A stretch of 64,000 nt of DNA from Clostridium acidisoli DSM 12555 (GCF_900176305.1 NZ_FWXH01000002.1:248001-312000); one strand, 5' to 3'; positions 25,801-35,143 are shown, counted from the stretch's first letter. Notes: generated by a model from the sequence alone, not told the origin. Program-made: numbers and translations.

Positions 25801-26049
25801 GCAGTTAGAAGTGCTTTAGGTATGCCTCCTTTAATTTTACCAAGAAATACAGTTATAGGAGATATTATTGAATTTGCAAATTATATGATGATTTCCCAAG
25901 AAGGAAGAAGGAAACGATTTACCTTTGCAGGATCAATATATTTTGAAAGAATGAAAGAATTAAATCTTTATACAACTGATGAAATTGAAATCAAGCGTAA
26001 AATTGAAAAGTTGAATCTTACTAATATTTTTAGTGAAAAATTGTTGTAA
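25748..26049 (+). pseudogene. 3' fragment of a TrmFO-like FAD-dependent gene split by the prophage
   Basis: The open frame without a start encodes SQAEAIATGSLAGHNAVR, ALGMPPLILPRNTVIGDI and about 60 further residues to a natural stop. The ATGxLAGxNA and LPRxTxIG motifs are those at the C-terminus of TrmFO/GidA-related flavoproteins (folate-dependent tRNA methylation or paralogues). The 5' part must lie beyond the other prophage end. A terminator follows the stop. Whether the gene is inactive in the lysogen depends on that junction. Confidence 0.75.
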
Positions 26050-26067
26050 AAAGGTTTAAAATCAGAT

Positions 26068-26100
26068 AACCGTACACTAATCTTAAACTAGTGTGCGGTT
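26068..26100 (+). terminator. terminator of the split TrmFO-like gene
   Basis: AACCGTACACTA pairs with TAGTGTGCGGTT (one G-U) around a 9-base loop and is followed by a T-rich stretch, 19 bases after the stop. Confidence 0.75.
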
Positions 26101-26148
26101 ATTTAATTTCTACACATGTTCTAAAACAGCTATTTATATTAGATTCAA

Positions 26149-26328
26149 CTAAACTAAATCTGTAATTGTGGTATCTGTAACATTTATATCTTTTTCATCA
26201 ATTTCTACTAAATGGTTTTTATCTATTTTAATAATTATAGGTTTACCATTATTTTTAGATAAAATCATTAAAAATATTATAATAACAATAACCAATACAA
26301 TTATAGTGTGAACTCCATTTTTTTTCAT
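26149..26328 (-). CDS. small single-pass membrane protein (59 aa)
   Basis: The start is the ATG of MKKNGVHTIIVLV, 7 bases after GAGGTG. One membrane helix (about residues 5-24) is followed by a beta-rich soluble tail (KPIIIKIDKNHLVEIDEKD). It is a monocistronic chromosomal gene next to the attachment site. Function unknown. Confidence 0.55.
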   Translation of the reverse strand: MKKNGVHTIIVLVIVIIIFLMILSKNNGKPIIIKIDKNHLVEIDEKDINVTDTTITDLV

Positions 26329-26537
26329 ATGTGGCACCTCAATATTACAAATTTAAGTAACACCTTATAAATTATAGTTTTTATTTCTGTAACATTAATA
26401 TTATATTCAATAGAGTTGGAATTGACATAATTTAATCATATACTTAATAAGTAATTATAATATTTTGTTGCTTTTTTTTACATAATATATTAAAATTGTA
26501 TTACTTAAATTTATATAAAATAAAGGATTTGATACTT

Positions 26538-26702
26538 ATGAATATAAAAAATTCAATAGAAGTTCTACGAGATGAGCTGAATACTATGACATTAGATGAT
26601 ACAAACCTTACAAAAGATAAGATAGTTAGATTAAGCGAAGAATTGGACAAACTTATTGAAAAATATTATTTGTGTGAAGATAAAACAGATTATTGTAGTT
26701 GA
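26538..26702 (+). CDS. Spo0E-like regulatory protein (54 aa)
   Basis: The product starts MNIKNSIEVLRDELNTM after AAAGGATTTG and carries the Spo0E signature VRLSEELDKLIEKYY (SEELD at about residues 34-38). Its length of 54 residues is usual for the family, which dephosphorylates Spo0A~P. The terminator stem overlaps the last codons. This is a host gene outside the prophage, distinct from the phage copy at 22,122. Confidence 0.75.
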   Translation: MNIKNSIEVLRDELNTMTLDDTNLTKDKIVRLSEELDKLIEKYYLCEDKTDYCS

Positions 26703-26724
26703 TTTTATCTTCACGTATTTTTTT
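26674..26724 (+). terminator. terminator overlapping the 3' end of the Spo0E-like gene
   Basis: GTGAAGATAAAA pairs perfectly with TTTTATCTTCAC and is followed by a run of seven T residues. The left arm is inside the coding region and the right arm just after the stop. Confidence 0.8.
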
Positions 26725-26730
26725 CCTTAT

Positions 26731-26889
26731 TCATGAATTTTTATCTAAAAATTTTTTCTTTTCATATATATTTTTTTCATATTCATCATTATCTATCATA
26801 CCTTTAAATTTTAGTTTATCTAATAAATATATCATATCATTACAAAGATTTTTTATATCGTTTTCATATTTTTTAACATCATTTTCCAA
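26731..26889 (-). CDS. small acidic helical protein (52 aa)
   Basis: The start is a TTG 9 bases after AGGGGG. The product (LENDVKKYENDIKNLCND, then GMIDNDEYEKNIYEKKKFL) is a helical hairpin. Frame integrity and the binding site support a real gene, converging on the Spo0E-like gene. Function unknown. Confidence 0.45.
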   Translation of the reverse strand: MENDVKKYENDIKNLCNDMIYLLDKLKFKGMIDNDEYEKNIYEKKKFLDKNS

Positions 26890-27106
26890 AACAAGCATCC
26901 CCCTAATAATAAACCTAAACATATATTTATAATATCATAATGTAACAATATTTAAAATAGAATTGTTGATTTTTCTATTTGTTTCATAACCTTATTAAAT
27001 AGTTTTTTATAATTTTGTTAATAAAATAATTCATTTAAATTTCAAATCACTATATAAATATATCATTTATTCCATTATTTGTAAATATTATTTTAATTGA
27101 ATTTTA

Positions 27107-27916
27107 TCATTGTATAAATTTAACTAATTCTTCATTAAATCTATCCTTCTCATCATAAAAAACTGCATGTCCGCTGTACTTAAAAGGTATAAGTTTTGAA
27201 TTTTTAATACTTTTATTTTGTATCTCACCTAATTTAAATGGCACAACTTTATCATGAATACCATGAAGAATTAACGTTGTAACATTTATTTTTGCTAAAT
27301 CAGAAAATAATTCTTCACGTATCCAAGTGTTTGCAACTGCAGCTGTGGCCCATCCTGCAGCTTGTAGGCCTAACTGTAAAAACCAGTCTGCAAATGATTC
27401 GGTAATATACTGGAAGAAAAATATCTCTCCAAAATCACTTAACATTTTAGGGCGATCCACATATGTTTCCTTAATAATATTTGTTACAATTTCTTTGTTT
27501 ACACCATAAGGAAAGTTAGGACGTTTTATGAGGCTTGGTGCTGCGGCTGAACATAGAACTAATTTAGATACGCCCTCTTCTTTATGCCTAGCCATGTATT
27601 TAACTGCAATAGCTCCTCCTGTTGAGTGACCTAATAATGTGAATGTTTTTAAATTTAATGCTTTAATTACACAATAAACATCATCAGATAATGTATTGTA
27701 ATCATAACCTGAAAATGGTCTATCTGATTGTCCAAATCCTCTTTGATCAATGCCAATGCATCTATATCCTTTTTTAGGTAGTTCATTAAATTGATATTCA
27801 AATAAATTATGACTTCCAGGCCAACCGTGTAAAAATACAATAGTATTATCTCCTTCAGGATTAAGATCCTCTACATAAACTTTTACATTTGGTTGAACTT
27901 TAACATAATACCCCAC
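27107..27916 (-). CDS. alpha/beta hydrolase (haloperoxidase-like)
   Basis: This 269-residue alpha/beta hydrolase has an HGWPGS oxyanion loop (about residues 30-35) and the nucleophile elbow GHSTGG (Ser about 97). The catalytic Asp lies in LHGIHDKVVP (about 219) and the His in YSGHAVFYDE (about 247). FLHGWPGS with GxDQRGFGQSDRP is typical of the chloroperoxidase/haloalkane-like group. It stands alone between intergenic regions, and the substrate cannot be deduced. Confidence 0.88.
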   Translation of the reverse strand: MGYYVKVQPNVKVYVEDLNPEGDNTIVFLHGWPGSHNLFEYQFNELPKKGYRCIGIDQRGFGQSDRPFSGYDYNTLSDDVYCVIKALNLKTFTLLGHSTGGAIAVKYMARHKEEGVSKLVLCSAAAPSLIKRPNFPYGVNKEIVTNIIKETYVDRPKMLSDFGEIFFFQYITESFADWFLQLGLQAAGWATAAVANTWIREELFSDLAKINVTTLILHGIHDKVVPFKLGEIQNKSIKNSKLIPFKYSGHAVFYDEKDRFNEELVKFIQ

Positions 27917-28085
27917 AAATATACCTCCAATATTTAAATAGTTATACTTATACAGTATATTTCTAAATATTAGTTCTATTCATAGATATGTAAAAACAGA
28001 GGGGCATAATAAAAAATTATACTCCCCCTGCTTTTATTGTTTTATTAGTTTTTAAAATCATAAACCAATATGTTTAGATTTATTT

Positions 28086-29102
28086 CTAATTAAAGGCAGC
28101 CTTGTATTGTTCCGGATAATTTATATCTAAATTTCTAACTTTAGCCTCATTTAATATTAAATATGGATTTCTCAAAAGTTCTCTACCAAATGCGACTAAA
28201 TCTGCTCTATCGTTTGATATTATTTCTTCAGCCATATTAGCATCTGTTATCAAACCAACAGCAATTGTAGGAACATGGCATTTGTTTTTTATTGTATCCG
28301 AGAACTTAACTTGATATCCATGGTAGATATCTATTTTTGCAGGTACCAAGCCACCTGTACTTACATGTACCATATCTAAATTTTCTTTGACATGGTTTAT
28401 GATGTTTACCATGTTATCTAAGTCTATTCCACCTTCTTTATAATCATAAGCTGATACTCTAAGTAAAATTGGCTTTTCCTTCGGCCAAACTTCACTTACA
28501 GCTTGTAGTATCTCTTTAAGAAACCTAGTTCTATTTTTTATATTTCCTCCATACTCATCAGTTCTTACGTTTGATAGTGGTGACAAAAATTGATGTATCA
28601 AATATCCATGAGCTGCATGTATTTCTATAGCATCGAATCCAGCTTTATTGGCTCTTTTAGCTGCTTCTTTAAAGCTTAATATAATTTCTTTAATTTGATT
28701 TTTGCTTAACTCTTTAGGTAATACACTCTCCTCATCGAATCTTATGGCACTTGGAGCCACAACTTCACCAGCGGCTCCTGTATATTTTCTTCCAGCATGA
28801 TTCAATTGAATAGCAACTTTAGCACCATATTTTTTAACTCCATTAACAATATTGTTTAGTCCTTCTATTTGTGAATCATCCCAAATTCCTAAATCATTAT
28901 CTGTTGTTCTACCATTACTAACTACTCCAGTAGACTCCAATATTATGAGACCCACTCCACCGATAGCTCTTGTAACATAGTGATTGTAATGGAATTCATT
29001 AGCCAGTCCTTTATCATCAGATGAATACATACACATTGGTGGCATAACAATCCTGTTCCTTAAATTAGTATTTTTTAAATTATACTCTTTAAAAATATTC
29101 AT
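28086..29102 (-). CDS. Old Yellow Enzyme family NAD(P)H:flavin oxidoreductase (YqjM-like)
   Basis: The 338-residue FMN-dependent TIM barrel has an N-terminal NRIVMPPMCMYSSDD that contains the Cys seen in YqjM-type members. The IEIHAAHGYLIHQFLSPLSN motif (about residues 165-184) carries the substrate-binding His pair, and VAFGRELLRNP is the phosphate-binding end. It would reduce activated alkenes such as enones. It is divergent from an hxlR-family gene, which probably controls it. Confidence 0.9.
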   Translation of the reverse strand: MNIFKEYNLKNTNLRNRIVMPPMCMYSSDDKGLANEFHYNHYVTRAIGGVGLIILESTGVVSNGRTTDNDLGIWDDSQIEGLNNIVNGVKKYGAKVAIQLNHAGRKYTGAAGEVVAPSAIRFDEESVLPKELSKNQIKEIILSFKEAAKRANKAGFDAIEIHAAHGYLIHQFLSPLSNVRTDEYGGNIKNRTRFLKEILQAVSEVWPKEKPILLRVSAYDYKEGGIDLDNMVNIINHVKENLDMVHVSTGGLVPAKIDIYHGYQVKFSDTIKNKCHVPTIAVGLITDANMAEEIISNDRADLVAFGRELLRNPYLILNEAKVRNLDINYPEQYKAAFN

Positions 29103-29247
29103 AAATTCAATCTCCTTTTATTTAAATTCTCTTGCATATTTTTATTATATTTTATATACTATACTTTGAAAAGTAGTGATGTTTTTATCATATAATTTCA
29201 AAAAAGTAAGTAATGTGATTAATAAACAGGTGAGAGGAGTTATATTT

Positions 29248-29580
29248 ATGTCAGAAATTAAACTTGAACGTGGAAATCCTTCTGATAAATGTCCTATAGA
29301 AGCTGCAATAAATATTATAGGCAGTAAATGGACATTTTTAATAATAAGAGATTTATTGATGGATGAAACATTAAGATTCGGAGATTTTTTACGTTCCTTA
29401 GAGAATATAAGCCCTAAAACTCTATCAGTTAGACTTAAAGAGTTAGAGAAATATGGTATAGTTAATAGGAAAGTTTACCCAGAGATACCACCACGGGTTG
29501 AATATACATTGACGGAAAAAGGCAAAAGTTTGGAATCGATATTTATAGAGTTAAAAAAATGGGGCCTTACAATTCTTTAA
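29248..29580 (+). CDS. HxlR-family transcriptional regulator
   Basis: The start was set at MSEIKLERGNPSDKC after GAGAGGAG; the longer frame lacks a binding site. The 110-residue winged helix has CPIEAAINIIGSKWTFLIIRDL, LRSLENISPKTLSVRLKELE and VEYTLTEKGKSL, with the HxlR N-terminal Cys (about residue 15). It is divergently transcribed from the Old Yellow Enzyme gene, so electrophile- or quinone-responsive control of that gene is likely. Confidence 0.9.
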   Translation: MSEIKLERGNPSDKCPIEAAINIIGSKWTFLIIRDLLMDETLRFGDFLRSLENISPKTLSVRLKELEKYGIVNRKVYPEIPPRVEYTLTEKGKSLESIFIELKKWGLTIL

Positions 29581-29604
29581 ACACTACTGTCTATTTATGT
29601 AAAT

Positions 29605-29642
29605 AACAAGCACCTGCTGTTTTTAATTAGCAAGTGCTTGTT
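29605..29642. terminator. bidirectional terminator between hxlR-like and gad genes
   Basis: AACAAGCAC pairs with GTGCTTGTT, with further partial pairing inside. It separates the convergent hxlR-like and glutamate decarboxylase genes. Confidence 0.65.
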
Positions 29643-29650
29643 CATTTGAA

Positions 29651-31036
29651 TCAATGATGAAAGCTAATTTTCTCTGAAGAATTTATCACTGGATTGTTTT
29701 TTAGATGTTCTAGTTCTTTATTTAAATCTCTGAGAAGTAAAAATACCATGTCACGGCTAACACCATGACGAATTAAAATACGTTGTACTGTTATATTTTC
29801 ACGATTACTTGGAAGAGGATACGATGCAATTTGCCATCCATGCATTCTTAGACGATCAGAAAGATCATACAGTGAAAATCCAGCTGTATTTTCGTTCTTT
29901 AGTGAATAACAAACTGCCGGAATACCTCCATGCCCATCATATAATATTTCAAAACAATCTATTTTTCGAAGTTGTTCTCCTAGATATTGAGCAGTACTTG
30001 CGCAATCCTTCTGTATTGCAGTATAACCTTCACGTCCTAAGCTCAAAAATTTATAATATTGAGAAATAATTTGTCCAGCTGGTCGTGAAAAATTCAAAGC
30101 AAAGGTTGGCAATTCACCACCTAAATAATCAACATTAAATATTAATTCCTTAGGTAAGTCTTCTATAGTTCTCCAAATTACCCAGCCAACGCCTAGTGGA
30201 GCCATTCCAAATTTATGTCCTGAAGCATTAATTGATTTTACCCTGGTAATAGAAAAATCCCATTTTATATCCAGCTGTATAAATGGTGCGATAAAAGCTC
30301 CACTAGCACCATCTACATGAATAGGTATATCCCACCCTTTTTCTTTTTCAATGTCATCTAGGGCTTTAGCTATATCTTGTACTGGTTCATATATACCTGT
30401 AAATGTACTTCCTAAAGTTGCAACTACTCCAATTGTGTTCTCATCACAATAATCTTTGAGTTGTTCCGGTTGCATACATAGATTGTCTCCAATTAAAGGT
30501 ATTTCTCTAATTTCAACGTCAAAATAACGTGCAAATTTATGCCAACATATTTGTACTGGACCACATACTATGTTAGGTTTACTACATTCTTTACCTTCAG
30601 CTAATCGTCTTTTCCTCCATTGCCATTTAAGAGCTAATCCTCCAAGCATGGCTGCCTCGCTTGAGCCAGTTGTTGAGCATCCAATAGTATCTTCTTTTTC
30701 AGGTGAATGCCATAAACTTGCAAGAATACTAACACAACGTTGTTCAATTTCAGCTGTTTGAGGATACTCATCTTTATCTATCATATTTTTATCAATTGAT
30801 AAATCCATAAGTTCTCGAACTTCATCTTCAATATATGTAGTGCAAAATGTTGCTAGGTTTTGACGCGCATTTCCGTCCATGAAAAGTTCATCACATATAA
30901 GTTGTTTAATCACTTGAGGATTTGAAACTTTTTCTGGTAAATCACTTTTAGGAAGTTGAGTTTTTGATATTGAATTAGTGTAAACATCTTTAAATCCTTC
31001 TTCAGCTTTCTTTTTTTTATAATGATGTAATGTCAT
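29651..31036 (-). CDS. gadB: glutamate decarboxylase
   Basis: The 461-residue PLP enzyme converts glutamate to GABA and CO2, consuming a proton. The PLP lysine lies in SINASGHKFGMAPLG (about residue 270). CSTTGSSEAAMLGG, HVDGASGAF and SRPAGQIISQYYKFLSLG are group II decarboxylase/GadB motifs. Length and C-terminus are normal. No glutamate/GABA antiporter gene is adjacent, so any acid-resistance system must use a transporter elsewhere. Confidence 0.92.
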   Translation of the reverse strand: MTLHHYKKKKAEEGFKDVYTNSISKTQLPKSDLPEKVSNPQVIKQLICDELFMDGNARQNLATFCTTYIEDEVRELMDLSIDKNMIDKDEYPQTAEIEQRCVSILASLWHSPEKEDTIGCSTTGSSEAAMLGGLALKWQWRKRRLAEGKECSKPNIVCGPVQICWHKFARYFDVEIREIPLIGDNLCMQPEQLKDYCDENTIGVVATLGSTFTGIYEPVQDIAKALDDIEKEKGWDIPIHVDGASGAFIAPFIQLDIKWDFSITRVKSINASGHKFGMAPLGVGWVIWRTIEDLPKELIFNVDYLGGELPTFALNFSRPAGQIISQYYKFLSLGREGYTAIQKDCASTAQYLGEQLRKIDCFEILYDGHGGIPAVCYSLKNENTAGFSLYDLSDRLRMHGWQIASYPLPSNRENITVQRILIRHGVSRDMVFLLLRDLNKELEHLKNNPVINSSEKISFHH

Positions 31037-31120
31037 AATAAAAAACCACCTCTCTTTGCATTAGCTATATATTGATTATAATACATATATTTCTACACTT
31101 CTATTTATAATTTTTTATAA

Positions 31121-31147
31121 CAAAAAAACATCAGTATGTCTGATGTT
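31121..31147 (-). terminator. terminator after the 31,165 gene
   Basis: On the minus strand AACATCAG pairs with CTGATGTT around a 5-base loop and is followed by seven T residues, 18 bases past the stop. Confidence 0.75.
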
Positions 31148-31164
31148 AAATATAGTAACCTTTA

Positions 31165-31332
31165 TTAATTATCTATTACTACAATGTTATTTTCTTTTCC
31201 TGCCCTATATAAATAACATGGATTTTGGATACAAAAAATATAAGCTACATCATCCTGCATATATTTTACAACACCATAAAATCCATTCCAATCATTATTA
31301 TCTTGTAATTTAACTATACTTCCTATTTTCAT
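31165..31332 (-). CDS. small beta-rich protein (55 aa)
   Basis: The product starts MKIGSIVKLQDNNDW and continues NGFYGVVKYMQDDVAYIF, a KOW/SH3-like beta pattern of about 55 residues. An in-frame ATG six codons upstream is possible but has a weaker binding site. The 5' end overlaps the 61-residue membrane peptide gene, so the two may be coupled. Function unknown. Confidence 0.5.
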   Translation of the reverse strand: MKIGSIVKLQDNNDWNGFYGVVKYMQDDVAYIFCIQNPCYLYRAGKENNIVVIDN

Positions 31333-31495
31333 CTTCACAACTCTTTCCATCTTTCGAATTTATTTCTTTTATTTTATTTAATTTATTTTGCCTTATCATT
31401 ATATCTATTTTTTCGTCTGCATTTCCTGCTGATACACATAGCGAAAAAATAATTACAGCAAAACATAGACAAATAAAAATAATAATGTATTTCAT
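31310..31495 (-). CDS. small membrane-anchored protein (61 aa)
   Basis: The 61-residue product has an N-terminal hydrophobic helix (MKYIIIFICLCFAVIIFSLC) and a charged Lys/Glu-rich tail. It overlaps the following gene by 23 bases. The helix could be a signal or an anchor. It is real if the overlap means coupling, but the support is modest. Confidence 0.4.
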   Translation of the reverse strand: MKYIIIFICLCFAVIIFSLCVSAGNADEKIDIMIRQNKLNKIKEINSKDGKSCEDENRKYS

Positions 31496-31638
31496 ATAAT
31501 CACTCCATTAAATGTAAAAATCTTTATTATAATTATTGCCACATTGTCTTTTTTTATACTTATGTATCAAATATATATTATGTGTAAACTCTACATACAA
31601 AAAATTATTTTGAGCATAATAATTTTGAGGTGATTTTT

Positions 31639-31893
31639 ATGAGATGTATTGGAGTTGAAAAAGGACTACAAAATGTTGAAAGCTTTTTACGTGACAGAGG
31701 GTATAATGTTAAAGAATTTGACTCTAGCCAATCTAATGATAAAGTTTTTATAAACAGTGTTGATTTTATTGTTTCAACTGGTGAAGAAAAGGATTTTTTA
31801 GGCATTAATAACACAAATACTAAAATACCGTTTATATCTGCAGATGGGTTAACCCCCGAAGATGTTGAAGAGCAAATAATAAGGAGCAAATAG
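31639..31893 (+). CDS. UPF0180 (YkuS-like) protein
   Basis: The product starts MRCIGVEKGLQNVESFLRD after TTGAGGTGA and contains FDSSQSNDKVFINSVDFIVSTG and ISADGLTPEDVEEQI. It has 84 residues, matching the small UPF0180/YkuS family of Firmicutes, whose function is unknown. Confidence 0.85.
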   Translation: MRCIGVEKGLQNVESFLRDRGYNVKEFDSSQSNDKVFINSVDFIVSTGEEKDFLGINNTNTKIPFISADGLTPEDVEEQIIRSK

Positions 31894-32056
31894 GGTGTAC
31901 TAAAAGTACATCTTATTTTAATTGTTTGTATACTATATACTCACTCTCATATATATTTATTTTCACTATTGTATAATATAGATTATGTGTTATAATTTAT
32001 ACTTGATGTGTATTACTTATTAATACATATGACAATTTTTTAACAAGGAGGACAAC

Positions 32057-33229
32057 ATGAATAAGAATTTTAAAAACATGATAATCATTTTTATTGGTTT
32101 CTTTTTTTTGTCTTTATTTTCAAATACGCTATCACCTTTTATTACAACCATAAAAAATACTTATCATGTATCAAACAGCATTATAGCTATGCTTCCATCA
32201 ATAATTTATTTAGCTTCATTTATTATGAGCATAGTAGGTGCTAAACTTATGGCTCCATTAGGATTAAAAAAGGGGTTATATCTTGGATTTTCATTCGCAC
32301 TTTTAGCTAGTATAATAATTGTTTTGTCAAAATCCTTTTATATTCTTTTAGTTGGATATTTTATATCTGGGTTAGCAGTTGGTATGGGATCATTAATGTT
32401 AAGTACTTTATTGTCAATGCTTCCAACTCAATATCAAAAATTCAGCCTTGCTAACGCATGTTTTGGATTAGGTGGAATTTTAATTCTACCAATAGATAGA
32501 TTTATTCTAAAGCAAAATATAAATTTTAATTATACTTATGTAATTCATATTATACTTATAATTTTATTTATAATTCTTGCTACGAGAATCAATGGAATTA
32601 ATGCTGTTCAAAGTGAATCTAAAGATACAAGTTCCTTTGCAGTATTAAAAAATCCTATGGTTTTATTATTATCAATTGCTATATTCTTCTATGTAGGAGC
32701 TGAAATTTCAACAACAAACTGGACAGGCACTTTTCTTGAGAAATTTTATGGATTAAATAAAACAGAAGTGCCAAATATTCTTTTAGGTTTTTGGATTTTA
32801 TTTACTATTGGACGAGCTGTAGGTGATAAATTCTTGGAAAAAGTAGGTCAATTAAAATTTCTTGCTATTTCCCCTATAATATCTATCATCGGTATATTCA
32901 TAATATTATCAGGTAGAAATAAACTTCAAGCTTTGATTGGTATTGGAATTATTGGAATAACAATTTCTTTAATATACCCTGCACTTCAAGGTTACCTTAT
33001 ACAGAATGTTGAAAAAAAATACGTTCCACCAACATCTGCTGTAATAACAATTTTTAATAACCTCGGTGCAACTTTCTTAACCTATGTAATAGGTTTTGCA
33101 GGTGAAATTCAAGTTACTTATGTTTTTATTATACAAATAATATTCTATCTATATATAGTAATTGTTTCTGCTCATTATATATTTTTTAGACCTAAGATGA
33201 TTTCAAAAAATAATAAGTCAGTATGCTAG
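32057..33229 (+). CDS. MFS transporter, 12 transmembrane segments
   Basis: The 390-residue protein has twelve hydrophobic segments in two halves of six. MFS features include the GAKLMAPLGLKKGLYLGF loop after helix 2 and GLAVGMGSLMLSTLLSMLP in helix 4. A central loop (about residues 185-205) and a basic C-terminus complete it. The binding site is AAGGAGGACAAC. It resembles the FucP/YfkF-like sugar and drug group, but the substrate cannot be read from the sequence. No neighbouring gene suggests one. Confidence 0.82.
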   Translation: MNKNFKNMIIIFIGFFFLSLFSNTLSPFITTIKNTYHVSNSIIAMLPSIIYLASFIMSIVGAKLMAPLGLKKGLYLGFSFALLASIIIVLSKSFYILLVGYFISGLAVGMGSLMLSTLLSMLPTQYQKFSLANACFGLGGILILPIDRFILKQNINFNYTYVIHIILIILFIILATRINGINAVQSESKDTSSFAVLKNPMVLLLSIAIFFYVGAEISTTNWTGTFLEKFYGLNKTEVPNILLGFWILFTIGRAVGDKFLEKVGQLKFLAISPIISIIGIFIILSGRNKLQALIGIGIIGITISLIYPALQGYLIQNVEKKYVPPTSAVITIFNNLGATFLTYVIGFAGEIQVTYVFIIQIIFYLYIVIVSAHYIFFRPKMISKNNKSVC

Positions 33230-33268
33230 CTTATTTTGAGTTAAGCTGTTACTAAAATTAGAACAATA

Positions 33269-33308
33269 AAAATTGCCTTAAAATGCTCATATTTTAAGGC
33301 AATTTTTT
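33269..33308. terminator. bidirectional terminator between MFS and dacF-like genes
   Basis: AAAATTGCCTTAAAAT pairs with ATTTTAAGGCAATTTT around a 6-base loop, with T-runs on both sides. Confidence 0.85.
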
Positions 33309-33311
33309 TAT

Positions 33312-34391
33312 TTATTCTTTGTTAAACCACCTTTTAATACCAATACTATTTTTTGCTTCAAGTGGTGCAACATATACTTCTTTGTTCTCATTAAATACTT
33401 GAATTTCACCCATTATATCACCCTTTTTAATGTTTACTTCGCCATTTTTAGGTATTCTCATTTTTACTTCATAATTTTTATTATTCTCTAGTGGCAAAAC
33501 TATATCTTTACTTACGGTTAATTGTAATTTTCCCATAGGTAATTTTACTTCATTAATAACTTGATTCTTTGAATATAATTTTTTATATGAAAATTTATCT
33601 GAAACGTACTTATACATTTTTGTTGTCTCTTTCCATCTTGGAGTACAATTTAATACTACAAATATAACATCGTGACCATTCATGTTTACAGAAGTAACTA
33701 GACATTTACCCGCCTTTCCTGTGGAGCCTGTTTTTACACCATTTGCTCCCGGAATTTGATATAATATTTTATTAATGTTATGATAATCTCTTGTAAAGCC
33801 TAGTGTTTCTGCTTTAATATCTTTTGAACTGACTATTTCATTAAACAATTTATTTTCCTTTGCCTTTGATGTAATTAATGCTAAATCATAAGCCGTAGAA
33901 TAATGATTTTCACTATCTAGACCATGTGGTGTTTCAAAATGTGAATTAACTGCTCCTATTTCTAAAGCATATTCATTCATAAGCTTTGAAAATCCTTTTA
34001 TATCCTTACCTAAATCTTCTGCAATGGCAATAGCCGCATCATTTCCTGATCTAAACATTAATCCATATAATAATTCTTTCATAGCTATTACTTCTCCAGT
34101 TTTATATCCAACTTTAGATCCCCTTATAGATGCTGCATTTTTAGATATTGTAACCTTTTTGTCTAGCTTGCCATATTTTAATGCTACTAGTGCTGTCATA
34201 ATCTTTGTTGTGCTTGCCATTGGGACTATCATTTGCGAATTTTTTTCAAATAATATTGTTTTACTTTCACTGTCCATGGCTATAGCTGTTACAGCATTAA
34301 CATTTAAATTTTCTCCATATACATTAAAGGTTGTGATATTAATTATTAAAAGCACAGTTATTAATCTAATTATGCATTTGTTTAAGTTCAA
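33312..34391 (-). CDS. D-alanyl-D-alanine carboxypeptidase (DacF-like)
   Basis: The start is put at the TTG after GAAGGTGA because it yields a clean signal peptide (LNLNKCIIRLITVLLIINI). An ATG 21 codons upstream would bury it. Penicillin-binding motifs are SxxK in MASTTKIMTAL, SGNDAAIAIAE, and KTG in GVKTGSTGKAG. A PBP5-like C-terminal beta domain follows (about residues 265-355). It trims pentapeptide stems on the outer face of the membrane and may act in spore cortex. It is a paralogue of the 37,028 gene. Confidence 0.88.
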   Translation of the reverse strand: MNLNKCIIRLITVLLIINITTFNVYGENLNVNAVTAIAMDSESKTILFEKNSQMIVPMASTTKIMTALVALKYGKLDKKVTISKNAASIRGSKVGYKTGEVIAMKELLYGLMFRSGNDAAIAIAEDLGKDIKGFSKLMNEYALEIGAVNSHFETPHGLDSENHYSTAYDLALITSKAKENKLFNEIVSSKDIKAETLGFTRDYHNINKILYQIPGANGVKTGSTGKAGKCLVTSVNMNGHDVIFVVLNCTPRWKETTKMYKYVSDKFSYKKLYSKNQVINEVKLPMGKLQLTVSKDIVLPLENNKNYEVKMRIPKNGEVNIKKGDIMGEIQVFNENKEVYVAPLEAKNSIGIKRWFNKE

Positions 34392-34564
34392 TGGATTCAC
34401 CTTCTCTTTAAATACTTCTAAATTATTATTTCCAATAAAAAATTTTATATCCACCAGTTTACATTAGCTTTAGTTAACATAATTTTAATTATGTTAACTA
34501 AAAGATTTAAATTTTCATTTATGGTTATAATAAGAAATAGTTCATATTACTGGAGGACTTTTAT

Positions 34565-35143
34565 ATGAATTTCTATGTTATTTTAGGAATTGTCTTTTTA
34601 ATCGTTTTTATACCTATACCATTACATTTAAAGGTTAATTATTCGGAAAATAAACTCCATTTTTTCTTATATGGAAAAAAAGTAGCTCTTAAGAGGAGGG
34701 TTACAAAAAAGGTACAGCATAGTGTAAAAAGCACAGATTACATAGGTAAATTCAAACACTATTTTGTATTTTTCAGGCACACATTAGATAATCTTACTCA
34801 CAGTCACTTAAAACCTAAGTTATATTTAAATTATAAATTAAATATAGGTTTTGAAGACGCCCTGGAAACTGCTATTGTTTTTGGTGTTTTAAATGAATTT
34901 CCTCCTATGCTTTATTCATATCTACATAAACTATTTGTTGTTAAAAACTATGAATTCTCTTTAACACCTGATTTTAATGATGTCACTATAGATTTAGATG
35001 TGAATAGTATATTAAAGATATCTATAGCAAATACTATATATATAGTTATAATAATACTCTTTCATTTGCTTAAAGACACACAAACAAAAAATTCAAAATT
35101 TCATCTAATTAGGAGGAATAATTATGGAAAATCATCCAATTGA
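34565..35143 (+). CDS. ytfI: DUF2953 protein (YtfI-like)
   Basis: The 192-residue protein has an N-terminal membrane helix (YVILGIVFLIVFIPIP), a cytoplasmic or external domain with the NYKLNIGFEDALETAIVFG DUF2953 motif, and a C-terminal helix (about residues 158-175). It overlaps the next gene by 20 bases. In spore formers ytfI and ytfJ are paired sporulation genes, and the same pair is seen here. Confidence 0.82.
   Translation: MNFYVILGIVFLIVFIPIPLHLKVNYSENKLHFFLYGKKVALKRRVTKKVQHSVKSTDYIGKFKHYFVFFRHTLDNLTHSHLKPKLYLNYKLNIGFEDALETAIVFGVLNEFPPMLYSYLHKLFVVKNYEFSLTPDFNDVTIDLDVNSILKISIANTIYIVIIILFHLLKDTQTKNSKFHLIRRNNYGKSSN

Noticed and set aside
26923-27106. Possible gene in the gap between the 52-aa gene and the hydrolase
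   Set aside because: All frames are interrupted by stops and the stretch is A/T-rich filler.
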